The notes below the pieces were generated by a model. That model did not search any database and was not told where the DNA came from. It saw only the letters and a program-made list of their open reading frames with translations. From JAENVT01 sp031370825 (GTDB lineage Bacteria; Actinomycetota; Acidimicrobiia; Acidimicrobiales; Ilumatobacteraceae), in the NCBI GenBank assembly GCA_031370825.1, contig JANMRB010000023.1, forward strand, positions 1 through 58,314: 58,314 bases of DNA. The letters run 5' to 3'. Made by a program: the position numbers and the translations under genes. The stretch's first letter is position 1. Each line of letters opens with the position of its first letter. Of this stretch, positions 17,090 through 25,197 are shown in pieces.

Positions 17090-18265
17090 GTGGCAAAGCC
17101 CTACGACGTCGCCGTGGTCGGTCTCGGATTGGTGGGTGCTGCCGCGCTCCGTCACCTTGCCGCGACCGGTCAGCGGTGCATCGGTATCGGACCTGCGGAG
17201 CCGCTCGACTGGAGCACTCACGACGGCGTCTTCGCGAGCCACTACGACTCCGGTCGCATCACCCGCAGGCTCGACAAGCGCCGCGAGTGGGCAGTGTTGG
17301 CAGGCCGCGCGATCGAGGCCTACCCCGACATCGAGTCGGCGTCCGGTGTCAGGTTCCACTCGCCCGTGGGAGTGCTGATGGCCGATGTCGACGCCGACCG
17401 TGTCGCCGCGATCACTGCCGTTGCGGAGAAATTGCACGTCGCTTTCGAACGCATCGAATCCGGGCATCCGTTCGGCGACGATCGTGTTTCCGTGCCGGAC
17501 AGCGCCATTGTTCTGCGTGAGCCGGCGCCGGGAGGTTTCATCGATCCGCGGCGCATGCTCGCTGCGCAGTTGGACGTCGCCCAGCGAGGCTCCGCCGAAC
17601 TTCTGAGCCGGCAAGTCGTCGGTGTCGAGCGTCGATCGGGCGAGGGGTGGTCGGTGCACACCGTGGACGGCACGAGGATCAACGCCGAACAGGTCGTGAT
17701 CGCCGCCGGCCCGCACGCGGACGAGTTGGCCGGGCTACCACTCCGGCCGCTGATCGACGTCGTCGCCGAGACGGTGGTGCTGGCCAGGGTGCCGCCCGCC
17801 GAGCTGGCCCGGCTGGCCGGGCTGCCCTCGCTGATCGTGGATGACGTGTCCGAGCATCTCTACATCGTCCCGCCGACCGTCTATCCCGACGGTCAGGTCT
17901 ACGTGAAGTTGGGAGCGACGCGACACGACAAGCAGGTCCTCGATCCGCAGGATCGGCGCCGGTGGATGACTGGCACTGAGCACGAAGCCGATCTGGAATG
18001 GTTGCGCGGCCTCATGCTCGGAGTGTTACCGGGCCTGAAGGTGGATGCGTGGTCGACGAAGCCGTGCCTCATCCCCAACACCCCCACGAAGCTGCCCTAC
18101 CTCGAGATCGTCGAACCCGGCCTCGTGATGGCAGTGGGCAGCAACGGCTACGCGGCGAAGAGCGCCGATGCGATCGGTGCGCTGGCTGCTGGTCTGGTCA
18201 TCAACGGGCGCTGGACCGACGCCGACCTCGACGAGCAAGCCTTCCGACTGATCACACGCGAGTGA
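17090..18265 (+). CDS. FAD-dependent amine oxidase, SolA/monomeric sarcosine oxidase type
   Basis: A 391-residue DAO-superfamily flavoprotein. The N-terminal VAVVGLGLVGAAALRHLA binds the FAD ADP; DGVFASHYDSGRITR is the region that in sarcosine and N-methyltryptophan oxidases reads as an H-x-x-S-R-I-x-R-type motif. The C-terminal KPCLIPNTPTKLPYLEI and VAVGSNGYAAKSADAIG fit the MSOX group (CxYxxTxD-like position and GxGFK-like position). The usual flavin-linking cysteine motif is altered here: KPCLIPNTPT retains Cys. Likely oxidises a secondary amine such as sarcosine or an N-methyl amino acid to imine and H2O2. Start is GTG with a leaderless-type hexamer upstream. Confidence 0.82.
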   Translation: MAKPYDVAVVGLGLVGAAALRHLAATGQRCIGIGPAEPLDWSTHDGVFASHYDSGRITRRLDKRREWAVLAGRAIEAYPDIESASGVRFHSPVGVLMADVDADRVAAITAVAEKLHVAFERIESGHPFGDDRVSVPDSAIVLREPAPGGFIDPRRMLAAQLDVAQRGSAELLSRQVVGVERRSGEGWSVHTVDGTRINAEQVVIAAGPHADELAGLPLRPLIDVVAETVVLARVPPAELARLAGLPSLIVDDVSEHLYIVPPTVYPDGQVYVKLGATRHDKQVLDPQDRRRWMTGTEHEADLEWLRGLMLGVLPGLKVDAWSTKPCLIPNTPTKLPYLEIVEPGLVMAVGSNGYAAKSADAIGALAAGLVINGRWTDADLDEQAFRLITRE

Positions 18266-18269
18266 CGAA

Positions 18270-19187
18270 CTAGCGAACCGGTGTCCAGCCAGGGCGACCG
18301 AAGACGTGGTGGAACTTGCTGCGCAAGCTGGTGGCTGATCGAACGTCGCGGGCGATGTCGGCCATCTCGTGGTAGGCGATCCGCAGCGGGTTGTAGGTGT
18401 GGATGTTCTTCGTCAGGCCGTACTTGACCCGCCGCAGCTCTGGTTCGAACGTGCCGAAGAACCTGTCCCAGAGGATCAGGATCCCGCCGTAGTTCTTGTC
18501 GAGGTACTGATTGTTTGCGCCATGATGTCCGCGGTGGTGCGATGGGGTGTTGAAGACCTTCTCGATCGGAGCGGGTAGGCGATCGATCGCCTCTGTGTGG
18601 ATCCAGTACTGGTACAAGAGGTTCAGTTGGCCCGCCTTGGCAGTCTTCGACGTGGGGAACCCGAGCAGCGGCATGGGGGCAAAAACCCAGAACGTCAAGA
18701 ACCCCGACCACGGCTGTCGCAGCGCCGTCGACAGGTTGTAGCGCTCGCCACTGTGATGGGTCACGTGGTTGGCCCACAGAAGACGGACCTCGTGCATCCA
18801 GCGATGGTCCCAGTAGTAGAGGAAGTCCCAGAGCACCATCGCTGTGGCGATCGAACCTCGGCGAAGGCCGACGTTGGACACCCTGTGTTTGAACAGGAAG
18901 CGGTCGAACTTGCTGAAGGCCGACAGCGTCGCGAAACCGAACGCGATGTTTCCCGCAAGCATCGCCAGGCTGGCGACGGTGTCCATTCGCTCGTAGCCCA
19001 TTGGCATGAGCTCGTCACCAGGCGGGTGCGCGCCAGAGAGGGTCTGCTCGTCCGCGTCGTACAGGTCGCCCAGGGTGCGCTTCGGCACCTTTCGAAGAGC
19101 GGCGTACTCCGCCAGCATCGTCACTGCGAACAACGGCAGCGTCGCCTTGTCGATCAGGTCGAGCTGGCGAAGCGCCGACTTCTTCAA
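18270..19187 (-). CDS. Sterol desaturase/fatty acid hydroxylase family protein
   Basis: Membrane di-iron enzyme of 305 residues. The eight-histidine pattern is visible as DHRWMHEVRLLWANHVTHH and HHRGHHGANN, with DKNYGGILILWDRFFGTF after it, the usual FA_hydroxylase arrangement. Several hydrophobic segments flank the motifs. The start is TTG at 19187, overlapping the upstream stop (TTGA); the frame runs further but lies inside the PhyH gene. Coupling to a PhyH dioxygenase suggests both act on the same lipid or terpenoid substrate. Substrate not identifiable. Confidence 0.85.
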   Translation of the reverse strand: MKKSALRQLDLIDKATLPLFAVTMLAEYAALRKVPKRTLGDLYDADEQTLSGAHPPGDELMPMGYERMDTVASLAMLAGNIAFGFATLSAFSKFDRFLFKHRVSNVGLRRGSIATAMVLWDFLYYWDHRWMHEVRLLWANHVTHHSGERYNLSTALRQPWSGFLTFWVFAPMPLLGFPTSKTAKAGQLNLLYQYWIHTEAIDRLPAPIEKVFNTPSHHRGHHGANNQYLDKNYGGILILWDRFFGTFEPELRRVKYGLTKNIHTYNPLRIAYHEMADIARDVRSATSLRSKFHHVFGRPGWTPVR

Positions 19188-20386
19188 GACGGGAGCTCGC
19201 CGTGGGTCAACCGGCGATTGGCGTAGTCGCGCAACGCAGCCACCAACAGTTCGGCGCTCCATTCCTCGCCAACCGCACGGCGCACGACGTCGACCTGCGC
19301 ATCATTGGTCAGTCCCTTCAGGGGCTGGTCGCGGTCGAGGTTGGTGGGGAACGCGTAGCCGTTAGCGGACGCGCCGATGGCATTTTCGACGTCTCTCGGC
19401 GAGGCGCCTCCGTGCTTGAGTCGCAGCAGCGACGGGTACACCGCGTTGCACATCCGCTCGTGATCGATCACTTCCAGGCACTTGCCCATTGCCGAGTTGA
19501 TCTGCAGCAAGTTGGCCATGCGATAGATGTTGGTTGTGCGATTGGTGCCCGCAGCGTGGAACAGCGCCGGGTTGAAGAACACGGCGTCGCCTTTGAGCAA
19601 CGGCAGCTGGACGTAGTGCTGCTCGAAGTATTCGCGGAACTCGGGTCGCCACCATGCCAGATAGCCGTAGAGGTACTTCTGCGCGTTGGGCAGGTACATG
19701 GTTGGGCCGCTCTCGACGGGCATGTCGCAGTGAGCGATCGCCCCCTGGAGGGTGAGGGCCGCCGAAAGGTTGTGGAGGTGAGCGGGGTACTCCGCTGCCT
19801 GATCAACGGTCATGAAGCCGAGGTGATAGTCGCGATGGGGTTTCTGGGCGGCGCCGCCGGGATTGACCACGTTGACCTGCGAAGTCAATGTGAACCCCGG
19901 CCCGAGCCATGCGGCAGAGGCCATGTGAATGATGTCGTTGGCGTAGTAGTCGACGAATTCATCAGGAGCACTGATGGCCATCTTCTCGAGGGCGTTCCAG
20001 ACCCGGTCGTTGTCGCCAGGCTTGGCGTAGTGATCGCCCGAGACCATCCCGAGGGCGCGCTGCTCGGCGATCATCGCGTTGAAGGCGACAGTTGCAGCAT
20101 CGACGACCGCGGTGTCGGGGTAGGCACGTTTGAAGACGACGATTCCCGGTCCGTCGAGGAAGGACTTGTTCAGCTCGGTCTGCATTGCCCGGCGGGTGTC
20201 AGGATCATCGGCGCATTCGGCTCGAATCCGGTCGCCGTCATAGACCACGACGTTCTGGTTGATCGATTCGGCAAACGGATAGTCGCTGAGCTGCGTCGCC
20301 TGCTCGACGATTTCGATGAAATCAGCAAGCCGAACGTCCGACTCGTGCAGATACCCGCTTGCGGTGTCGGAATTCACGGAGGTCAT
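19184..20386 (-). CDS. Phytanoyl-CoA dioxygenase (PhyH) family protein
   Basis: Fe(II)/2-oxoglutarate-dependent oxygenase of 400 residues. Iron ligands are visible: His-x-Asp in QKPHRDYHLGF and a distal His in NPALFHAAGTNRT, whose Arg probably binds 2-oxoglutarate. The GPTMYLPNAQKY and LLKGDAVFFN strands fit the double-stranded beta-helix. Hydroxylates an unknown substrate; family members act on phytanoyl-CoA, ectoine and secondary metabolites. TACATT sits 6 bp before the ATG, so transcription is probably leaderless. The next gene is coupled by a TTGA overlap. Confidence 0.88.
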   Translation of the reverse strand: MTSVNSDTASGYLHESDVRLADFIEIVEQATQLSDYPFAESINQNVVVYDGDRIRAECADDPDTRRAMQTELNKSFLDGPGIVVFKRAYPDTAVVDAATVAFNAMIAEQRALGMVSGDHYAKPGDNDRVWNALEKMAISAPDEFVDYYANDIIHMASAAWLGPGFTLTSQVNVVNPGGAAQKPHRDYHLGFMTVDQAAEYPAHLHNLSAALTLQGAIAHCDMPVESGPTMYLPNAQKYLYGYLAWWRPEFREYFEQHYVQLPLLKGDAVFFNPALFHAAGTNRTTNIYRMANLLQINSAMGKCLEVIDHERMCNAVYPSLLRLKHGGASPRDVENAIGASANGYAFPTNLDRDQPLKGLTNDAQVDVVRRAVGEEWSAELLVAALRDYANRRLTHGELPS

Positions 20387-20392
20387 AGTGCC

Positions 20393-20398
20393 AATGTA
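20393..20398 (-). promoter_or_regulatory. -10 hexamer TACATT, leaderless start
   Basis: TACATT on the minus strand ends 6 bp before the ATG at 20386 of the PhyH gene. Confidence 0.45.
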
Positions 20399-20550
20399 GA
20401 TCGCGTCGGCGGTCCCGGGGCTAGCGTGCGCACGTAACCACCTCAGCTACCTCCCTGCGCGCATCGACTGGTAACGCGATCTCCCGATCCACCAGGTCGG
20501 CGAGGCTCAGGCTCTCCCCGAAGCTGGCCGGACGTGCAGGTGTCCTGGCC

Positions 20551-21420
20551 ATGATCTTCGCCGCGCTGCTGTGGTCGACGGGCGGTGTGCTGGGCAAGTC
20601 GACGCACGCCTCGGGCGTGGTTCTGTCGTTCTGGCGGATGTGGATCGCGTCGGGTGTGCTGCTGGTGATCGTGACTCTCACCAAGCGCTGGCCGACCAGC
20701 GCCGATTTTCGGCGGGCCGGCCTGGCAGGCGTGCTCTTCGGTCTCAACATCTGCGTCTTCTTCATCGCGATCCAGTCGGTGACCATCGCCACCGTATTGA
20801 TCATCGCCGCGTTGGCTCCGGTCATCGCCCTGCCTGTTTCGGTTCGCTACTTCTCCGAGAGCCTGACCGTCGTGAAGGTGGTCTGCGCTGCGGTCTCGGT
20901 CATCGGGGTCGTGGTCGCGGTGCTGGTGGCCCCGTCGCCCGGGTCGGGCACGTCGAGCTCGACGATCGGTTATCTGTGGGCCCTGCTGGCTCTGGTCTTC
21001 TGGGTCACCTACCTGCTTGTCTCCAAGGTGGTTCGGCCAAAGATCGAGACCGTGCGCTTCATGTTCGTGGTCTCGTTCATCGGGGCGATCACGGTCTCGG
21101 TGCTCGTGCTGGTCACGAGAGCCCATCTCGGGCAGATCCACGGGGTCGGATGGGCATGGGTGTCGATCCTCGCGATCGGGCCCGGGATCGCCGGTCATGG
21201 CTTGGTTGCCTGGGCGCAGCCGCGGGTCGACGCGTCGGTGACCTCGGTGCTGATTCAGGCCGAACCCGTCAGCGCAACTGCCGCAGCGTGGCTGGTTCTG
21301 GGGGAGCGGATCACCGTCGTGCAGGCGTTGGCGATGGCCGGGGTCATCGTTGCCCTGTGCGTGCTGGCCTACAGCGAGTCTCGCGACGGAGGCTTGGAGA
21401 TCGTCGACGCGGTCAGCTGA
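20551..21420 (+). CDS. EamA/DMT-family transporter
   Basis: Membrane protein of at least 289 residues with ten hydrophobic segments in two EamA repeats: the first opens with IFAALLWSTGGVLGKSTHASG, the second with LWALLALVFWVTYLLVSKVV and ends AWLVLGERITVVQALAMAGVI. Such proteins export amino acids or other small metabolites. The first ATG (20551) puts helix 1 directly at the N-terminus. The frame is open back to 20425 without ATG, GTG or TTG, and a TAGCGT hexamer at 20422-20427 lies 6 bp before an in-frame GTA at 20434, so a longer protein from an unusual start is possible. Confidence 0.87.
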   Translation: MIFAALLWSTGGVLGKSTHASGVVLSFWRMWIASGVLLVIVTLTKRWPTSADFRRAGLAGVLFGLNICVFFIAIQSVTIATVLIIAALAPVIALPVSVRYFSESLTVVKVVCAAVSVIGVVVAVLVAPSPGSGTSSSTIGYLWALLALVFWVTYLLVSKVVRPKIETVRFMFVVSFIGAITVSVLVLVTRAHLGQIHGVGWAWVSILAIGPGIAGHGLVAWAQPRVDASVTSVLIQAEPVSATAAAWLVLGERITVVQALAMAGVIVALCVLAYSESRDGGLEIVDAVS

Positions 21421-21461
21421 CTAGCCGCCGACTAATCTCGTTTCGAAGGGAGATGGTCGCA

Positions 21462-22640
21462 ATGGGAGATTCGTTCCGCGAGATCGAGATGGGTCCCAGC
21501 GGTGGTCGTTTGCCCGGGGGAGATGTCGTGTCCGGGCGCCGCGCCGATCGCGGCATCTTCGTCGAGTTCACGGACGGGTCCGCAACGTTGCTGCCGGACT
21601 GGTTACGTGACAACTGCTTGTGCGACGAGTGCCGCATCGTGCAGACCGACGAGCGTCGCTGGCAACCATGGACGGAAGCCGCCGCCCCGGTGGCCACGGC
21701 GGTCGAGGTGGTCGACGATCAGCTCCAGGTGCAGTGGGCCGGCGGGCACCGTTCGGTGTACGGCCGGCAGCAGTGGGACAAGATCAGGGTCACCGGTGCG
21801 CGTGGTGCGTGGACGGCTCGGTTGTGGCAGTCCGGCTACGAGATCGAACGGTTCGATCATGAACAGTGCATCGCCGACCAGGTCACCCGTCGCGGCATGT
21901 TCGAGGCAATTCGGCGCGATGGGGCGGCGGTCGTCACCGGATCGCCGACGGAGCCCGGCACCGTCATCGAGCTGTTGAAGGCGCTCGGCATCACGTTGCG
22001 CGATTCATCGCTCGGGTTGATCTTCGACATCAAGGTCGATCCCGCCGGTTACAACATCGCCTTCACCGCCGAAGATGTGCCTCCGCACAACGACAATGCT
22101 CAGTACAGCCACCCTCCCAGCGGACAGGTGCTGGCCATGCTGGTCAACGATGCCCAGGGCGGCGACAGCGTCGTGGTCGACGGCTGGTCGGTGCTCGATC
22201 GGTTGAACCGGGAGCACCCCGAGGCGATCGATGTGCTGACGAGGGTCGAGGTCGGGTTCCGCCAATACTCGACCGAGGCCGATGCGTTCACTCGCGCCCC
22301 GCTCGTCGTGCGTGATCGGATGGGCCGGTTCGTGCACCTGCGCTTCTCCAACCAGTTGATGCAGCCGCTCGCGTTCGACGACAGCGACCTGCCCGCGTGG
22401 TACGACGCCTATCGGCTGCTCGGCTCGGCGATCGCAGATTCTGCCAACCACGTTGCCTTCCGGCTGTCGGCGGGGGACACGTTGTTCGTCAACGGTTACA
22501 GGGTGTTACACGCCCGCACGGCGTTCAAGCCGGACGGCCACCGCCATCTGCAAGACGTCTACTTCGAGGTCGACGACGTGTTCGGACACCTGGCGCGGAT
22601 GGGCGGCGAAGCAACCAACGCGATGATCGCGGCCACGTAG
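21462..22640 (+). CDS. Gamma-butyrobetaine hydroxylase-like dioxygenase
   Basis: Fe(II)/2-oxoglutarate oxygenase of 392 residues related to gamma-butyrobetaine and trimethyllysine hydroxylases. N-terminal DUF971-type zinc module: LPDWLRDNCLCDECR; catalytic TauD-type domain with H209 and D211 in PPHNDNAQYS and distal H350 in VLHARTAF. The SD-like AAGGGAG at 21446-21452 is spaced 9 bp from the ATG at 21462 but only 1 bp from an ATG at 21453, which decides the start. A TAATCT hexamer at 21432-21437 may be the -10. Substrate is likely a betaine-like or trimethylammonium compound, consistent with other methylated-amine genes in the window. Confidence 0.88.
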   Translation: MGDSFREIEMGPSGGRLPGGDVVSGRRADRGIFVEFTDGSATLLPDWLRDNCLCDECRIVQTDERRWQPWTEAAAPVATAVEVVDDQLQVQWAGGHRSVYGRQQWDKIRVTGARGAWTARLWQSGYEIERFDHEQCIADQVTRRGMFEAIRRDGAAVVTGSPTEPGTVIELLKALGITLRDSSLGLIFDIKVDPAGYNIAFTAEDVPPHNDNAQYSHPPSGQVLAMLVNDAQGGDSVVVDGWSVLDRLNREHPEAIDVLTRVEVGFRQYSTEADAFTRAPLVVRDRMGRFVHLRFSNQLMQPLAFDDSDLPAWYDAYRLLGSAIADSANHVAFRLSAGDTLFVNGYRVLHARTAFKPDGHRHLQDVYFEVDDVFGHLARMGGEATNAMIAAT

Positions 22641-22739
22641 CGGGGGTTGCCGAGCAGGTCGACTCTTTGGGTGTGGGGGGTAGGGCATGACCGACCGCAG
22701 TGGATGACTGAGGGCGTGGCCCACTTGCAGCCCGCGACG

Positions 22740-22786
22740 GCGTTTGGAGTATGCGGACCGCATACGGGTCCGTCGGCGCCAAACGC
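22740..22786. repeat. Nested and mutually exclusive inverted repeats
   Basis: Outer arms GCGTTTGG (22740-22747) and CCAAACGC (22779-22786). Inside is the perfect dyad GTATGCGG-A-CCGCATAC (22749-22765). A second hairpin, CGGACC (22754-22759) with GGTCCG (22767-22772), shares bases with it, so the two cannot form together. Confidence 0.75.
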
Positions 22787-22961
22787 TCCCAAGTTGAGGC
22801 GGCGAAAGCGAGCAGAGCGGCTGGGAGACTGCTCAGCAATTGGGTTGAAATGCCCGCGTTCCAACGCGACCGGCTTACACCCTCAACACGGGCTCTTCAG
22901 TCGGTCACGCCCCGGACCCTGTCACCGTCCATCCGCCGACCCGAACTGAACAAGGCATTTG

Positions 22962-22983
22962 CTCAGCAGTCTCTCAGCAGTCT
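22962..22983. repeat. Tandem duplication of an 11-mer
   Basis: CTCAGCAGTCT occurs twice in direct tandem (22962-22972 and 22973-22983), ending 1 bp before the tdh stop codon end. Confidence 0.8.
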
Positions 22984-22984
22984 C

Positions 22985-24010
22985 CTAGGCCCAGTCGAGG
23001 ACGACCTTGCCGCACTCGCCGCCGTCGACGATTGCAAACGCTTCCTCGAACTTGTCGGCGGGTAGCTCGTGGGTGATGATGCCGCTGATGTCGAGCCCAC
23101 TCTGCAGCATCGCGGCCATCTTGTACCACGTCTCGAAGATGCGCCGACCGTAGATCCCCTGGATCTCGAGGCCTTTGAAGATCACGTCGTTGACGTCGAG
23201 CGTCATCGGCCCTGCGGGGATGCCGAGAGCTGCAATTCGCCCGCCGTTGTTCATCGCATCGAGCATCTGATTGAACGCGGCCTCGGCGCCCGACATCTCC
23301 AACCCGACGTCGAACCCCTCGGTCATGCCGAGCTCTGCCATCACGGGTGCAAGTTGTTCGGAGCGAACATCGACAACCCGGCTGGCGCCGTGCTTGCGGG
23401 CCATGTCCAGCCGGTAGCGGTTGATGTCGGTCACGACCACGTTGCGCGCACCGATGTGGCGCACGATCGCAGTTGCCAGGATGCCGATCGGGCCCGCACC
23501 GGTGATCAGCACGTCCTCGCCGACCACATCGAATCGAAGCGATGTGTGGGTTGCATTGCCCAACGGGTCGAGAACGGCCGCGACGTTGTCGTCGATGTGA
23601 GGTGGAACGACGAACACGTTCTCGGCGGGAATGACGACGTACTCGGCGAAGGCGCCAGGCCGGGTGACGCCGACACTGGTGTGGTTGTGGCAGAACTCGC
23701 GGCGACCGCCCTTGCAGTTGCGACAATGTCCGCAGGTGACATGGCCTTCACCGGCGACTCGCTGACCGACCTCGAGCCCGACGACGTCGGCGCCCAGTTG
23801 CTCGATCTCGCCCATGAACTCGTGGCCGACGACCATCGGCACCGGAACGGTCGATTGGGCCCAGGCGTCCCAGTGAAGGATGTGCAGATCGGTACCGCAG
23901 ATCGACGTCTTGCGCACCCGGATCAGCACGTCGCGGTCGCCAGGCGCCGGCTTGGGCACGTCTTCGAGCCAGAGACCGGGTTCCTGCTTGGCCTTCACAA
24001 GTGCTTTCAC
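22985..24010 (-). CDS. tdh: L-threonine 3-dehydrogenase
   Basis: Zinc- and NAD-dependent oxidation of L-threonine to 2-amino-3-oxobutanoate. The 341-residue MDR protein has the catalytic-zinc Cys and His in TSICGTDLHI and GHEFMGEI, the four-cysteine structural zinc lobe in VTCGHCRNCKGGRREFCHN, and the Rossmann loop GAGPIGILATAI. ITGAG, TDINRYRLDMARKHGA and HELPADKFEEAF match bacterial Tdh closely. The GTG start overlaps the kbl stop by 4 bp (GTGA). With Kbl it turns threonine into glycine and acetyl-CoA. Confidence 0.95.
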   Translation of the reverse strand: MKALVKAKQEPGLWLEDVPKPAPGDRDVLIRVRKTSICGTDLHILHWDAWAQSTVPVPMVVGHEFMGEIEQLGADVVGLEVGQRVAGEGHVTCGHCRNCKGGRREFCHNHTSVGVTRPGAFAEYVVIPAENVFVVPPHIDDNVAAVLDPLGNATHTSLRFDVVGEDVLITGAGPIGILATAIVRHIGARNVVVTDINRYRLDMARKHGASRVVDVRSEQLAPVMAELGMTEGFDVGLEMSGAEAAFNQMLDAMNNGGRIAALGIPAGPMTLDVNDVIFKGLEIQGIYGRRIFETWYKMAAMLQSGLDISGIITHELPADKFEEAFAIVDGGECGKVVLDWA

Positions 24011-25197
24011 GGGATCAGTCCCATCGCTCGGCCGACCCGTACGAATGCTTCGATCGCTGCGTCGACATCGCTGTCGCTGTGCGCAGCCGACATCTGTGTG
24101 CGGATCCGGGCCTTGCCCTTCGGAACCACCGGAAACGAGAAGGCGATCACGTAGATGCCCTCGGCCAGCAGGCGCTCGGCCATCTCCGAGGCGACGCGTG
24201 CGTCACCGAGCATGACCGGGATGATCGGATGCCCGGATCCGGCCAACTCGAACCCGGCCTTGTCCAGACCGGCGCGAAATCGCTCAGCATTCCGCTCGAC
24301 ACGCAGTCGTAGATCATCGCCGGCTTCCAAGAGGTCGAGCACGCGGATGGTGGCGGAGGTGATGACCGGCGCAAGGCTGTTGGAGAACAGGTAGGGCCGT
24401 GAGCGTTGCCGTAGCCATTCGATCACCTCGCGCCGTCCCGAGGTGTAGCCACCCGACGCACCCCCGAGGGCCTTGCCCAGCGTCCCGGTGATGATGTCGA
24501 TGCGGTCCATCACCCCGGCGAACTCGTGAGTGCCACGGCCGTGCTCGCCGACGATCCCGACGGCATGCGAATCGTCGACCATGACCATCGCGTCGTATTG
24601 CTCGGCGAGATCACAGATGGCAGCGAGGTTGGCGAACACGCCGTCCATCGAGAACACGCCATCCGTGGCAATCAGGCGATAGCGCGCGTCGCTGCTCTCC
24701 TGCAGGCGCTGCTCGAGCTGACCCATGTCGCTGTTGTCGTAGCGCAACCGCCGGGCGCGGCACAGCCGGATGCCATCGATGATCGACGCGTGGTTCAACG
24801 CGTCGGAGATGACAGCGTCCTGCTCGTCGAGGATCGTCTCGAAAAGGCCACCGTTGGCGTCGAAGCACGACGAGTACAGGATCGTGTCCTCGGTGCCCAC
24901 AAACGCCGACAGCCGTCCTTCCAGCTCTTTGTGAACCGTCTGCGTGCCGCAGATGAAACGGACCGACGCCATGCCGTAACCGTGGAGATCCAGGGCTTTG
25001 TGCGCTGCATCGACCACGTCGGGATGATCGGCGAGGCCGAGGTAGTTGTTGGCACACAGGTTGATCACCGATGAACCATCGGCCAATTCGATGTGCGCCG
25101 ACTGCGGCGATCCGATCACACGCTCGGTCTTGAACAATCCCTCGTCCACCAGGCCAAGGCATCGGGCCGACAGGTCGTCGAGCAGCGCGCTACGCAT
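24007..25197 (-). CDS. kbl: 2-amino-3-ketobutyrate CoA ligase (glycine C-acetyltransferase)
   Basis: PLP-dependent alpha-oxoamine synthase of 396 residues that cleaves 2-amino-3-oxobutanoate with CoA into glycine and acetyl-CoA. Motifs: INLCANNYLGLADHP, the HASIIDGIRLC segment, VMVDDSHAVGIVGEHGRG and the PLP lysine in GTLGKALGGASGGY. ATG at 25197 is preferred over a GTG 6 bp upstream because RSALLDDL aligns with the usual N-terminus. It overlaps the LLM gene upstream by 8 bp and tdh downstream by 4 bp, making a three-gene operon. Confidence 0.95.
   Translation of the reverse strand: MRSALLDDLSARCLGLVDEGLFKTERVIGSPQSAHIELADGSSVINLCANNYLGLADHPDVVDAAHKALDLHGYGMASVRFICGTQTVHKELEGRLSAFVGTEDTILYSSCFDANGGLFETILDEQDAVISDALNHASIIDGIRLCRARRLRYDNSDMGQLEQRLQESSDARYRLIATDGVFSMDGVFANLAAICDLAEQYDAMVMVDDSHAVGIVGEHGRGTHEFAGVMDRIDIITGTLGKALGGASGGYTSGRREVIEWLRQRSRPYLFSNSLAPVITSATIRVLDLLEAGDDLRLRVERNAERFRAGLDKAGFELAGSGHPIIPVMLGDARVASEMAERLLAEGIYVIAFSFPVVPKGKARIRTQMSAAHSDSDVDAAIEAFVRVGRAMGLIP

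Larger units (their letters stand above)
22641..22984. other. 344-bp intergenic region between convergent genes
   Basis: No credible gene in either strand: the short open frames have no family-like sequence. It holds a 47-bp block of nested and overlapping inverted repeats and an 11-bp tandem duplication, listed separately. It lies downstream of both the dioxygenase gene and tdh, so it could carry terminators or a small RNA. Confidence 0.5.

Noticed and set aside
20443..21198. His/Asp/Arg-rich minus-strand frame opposite EamA, resembling a metal-binding protein
   Set aside because: The composition is the expected antisense of a hydrophobic gene; no start signal or domain.
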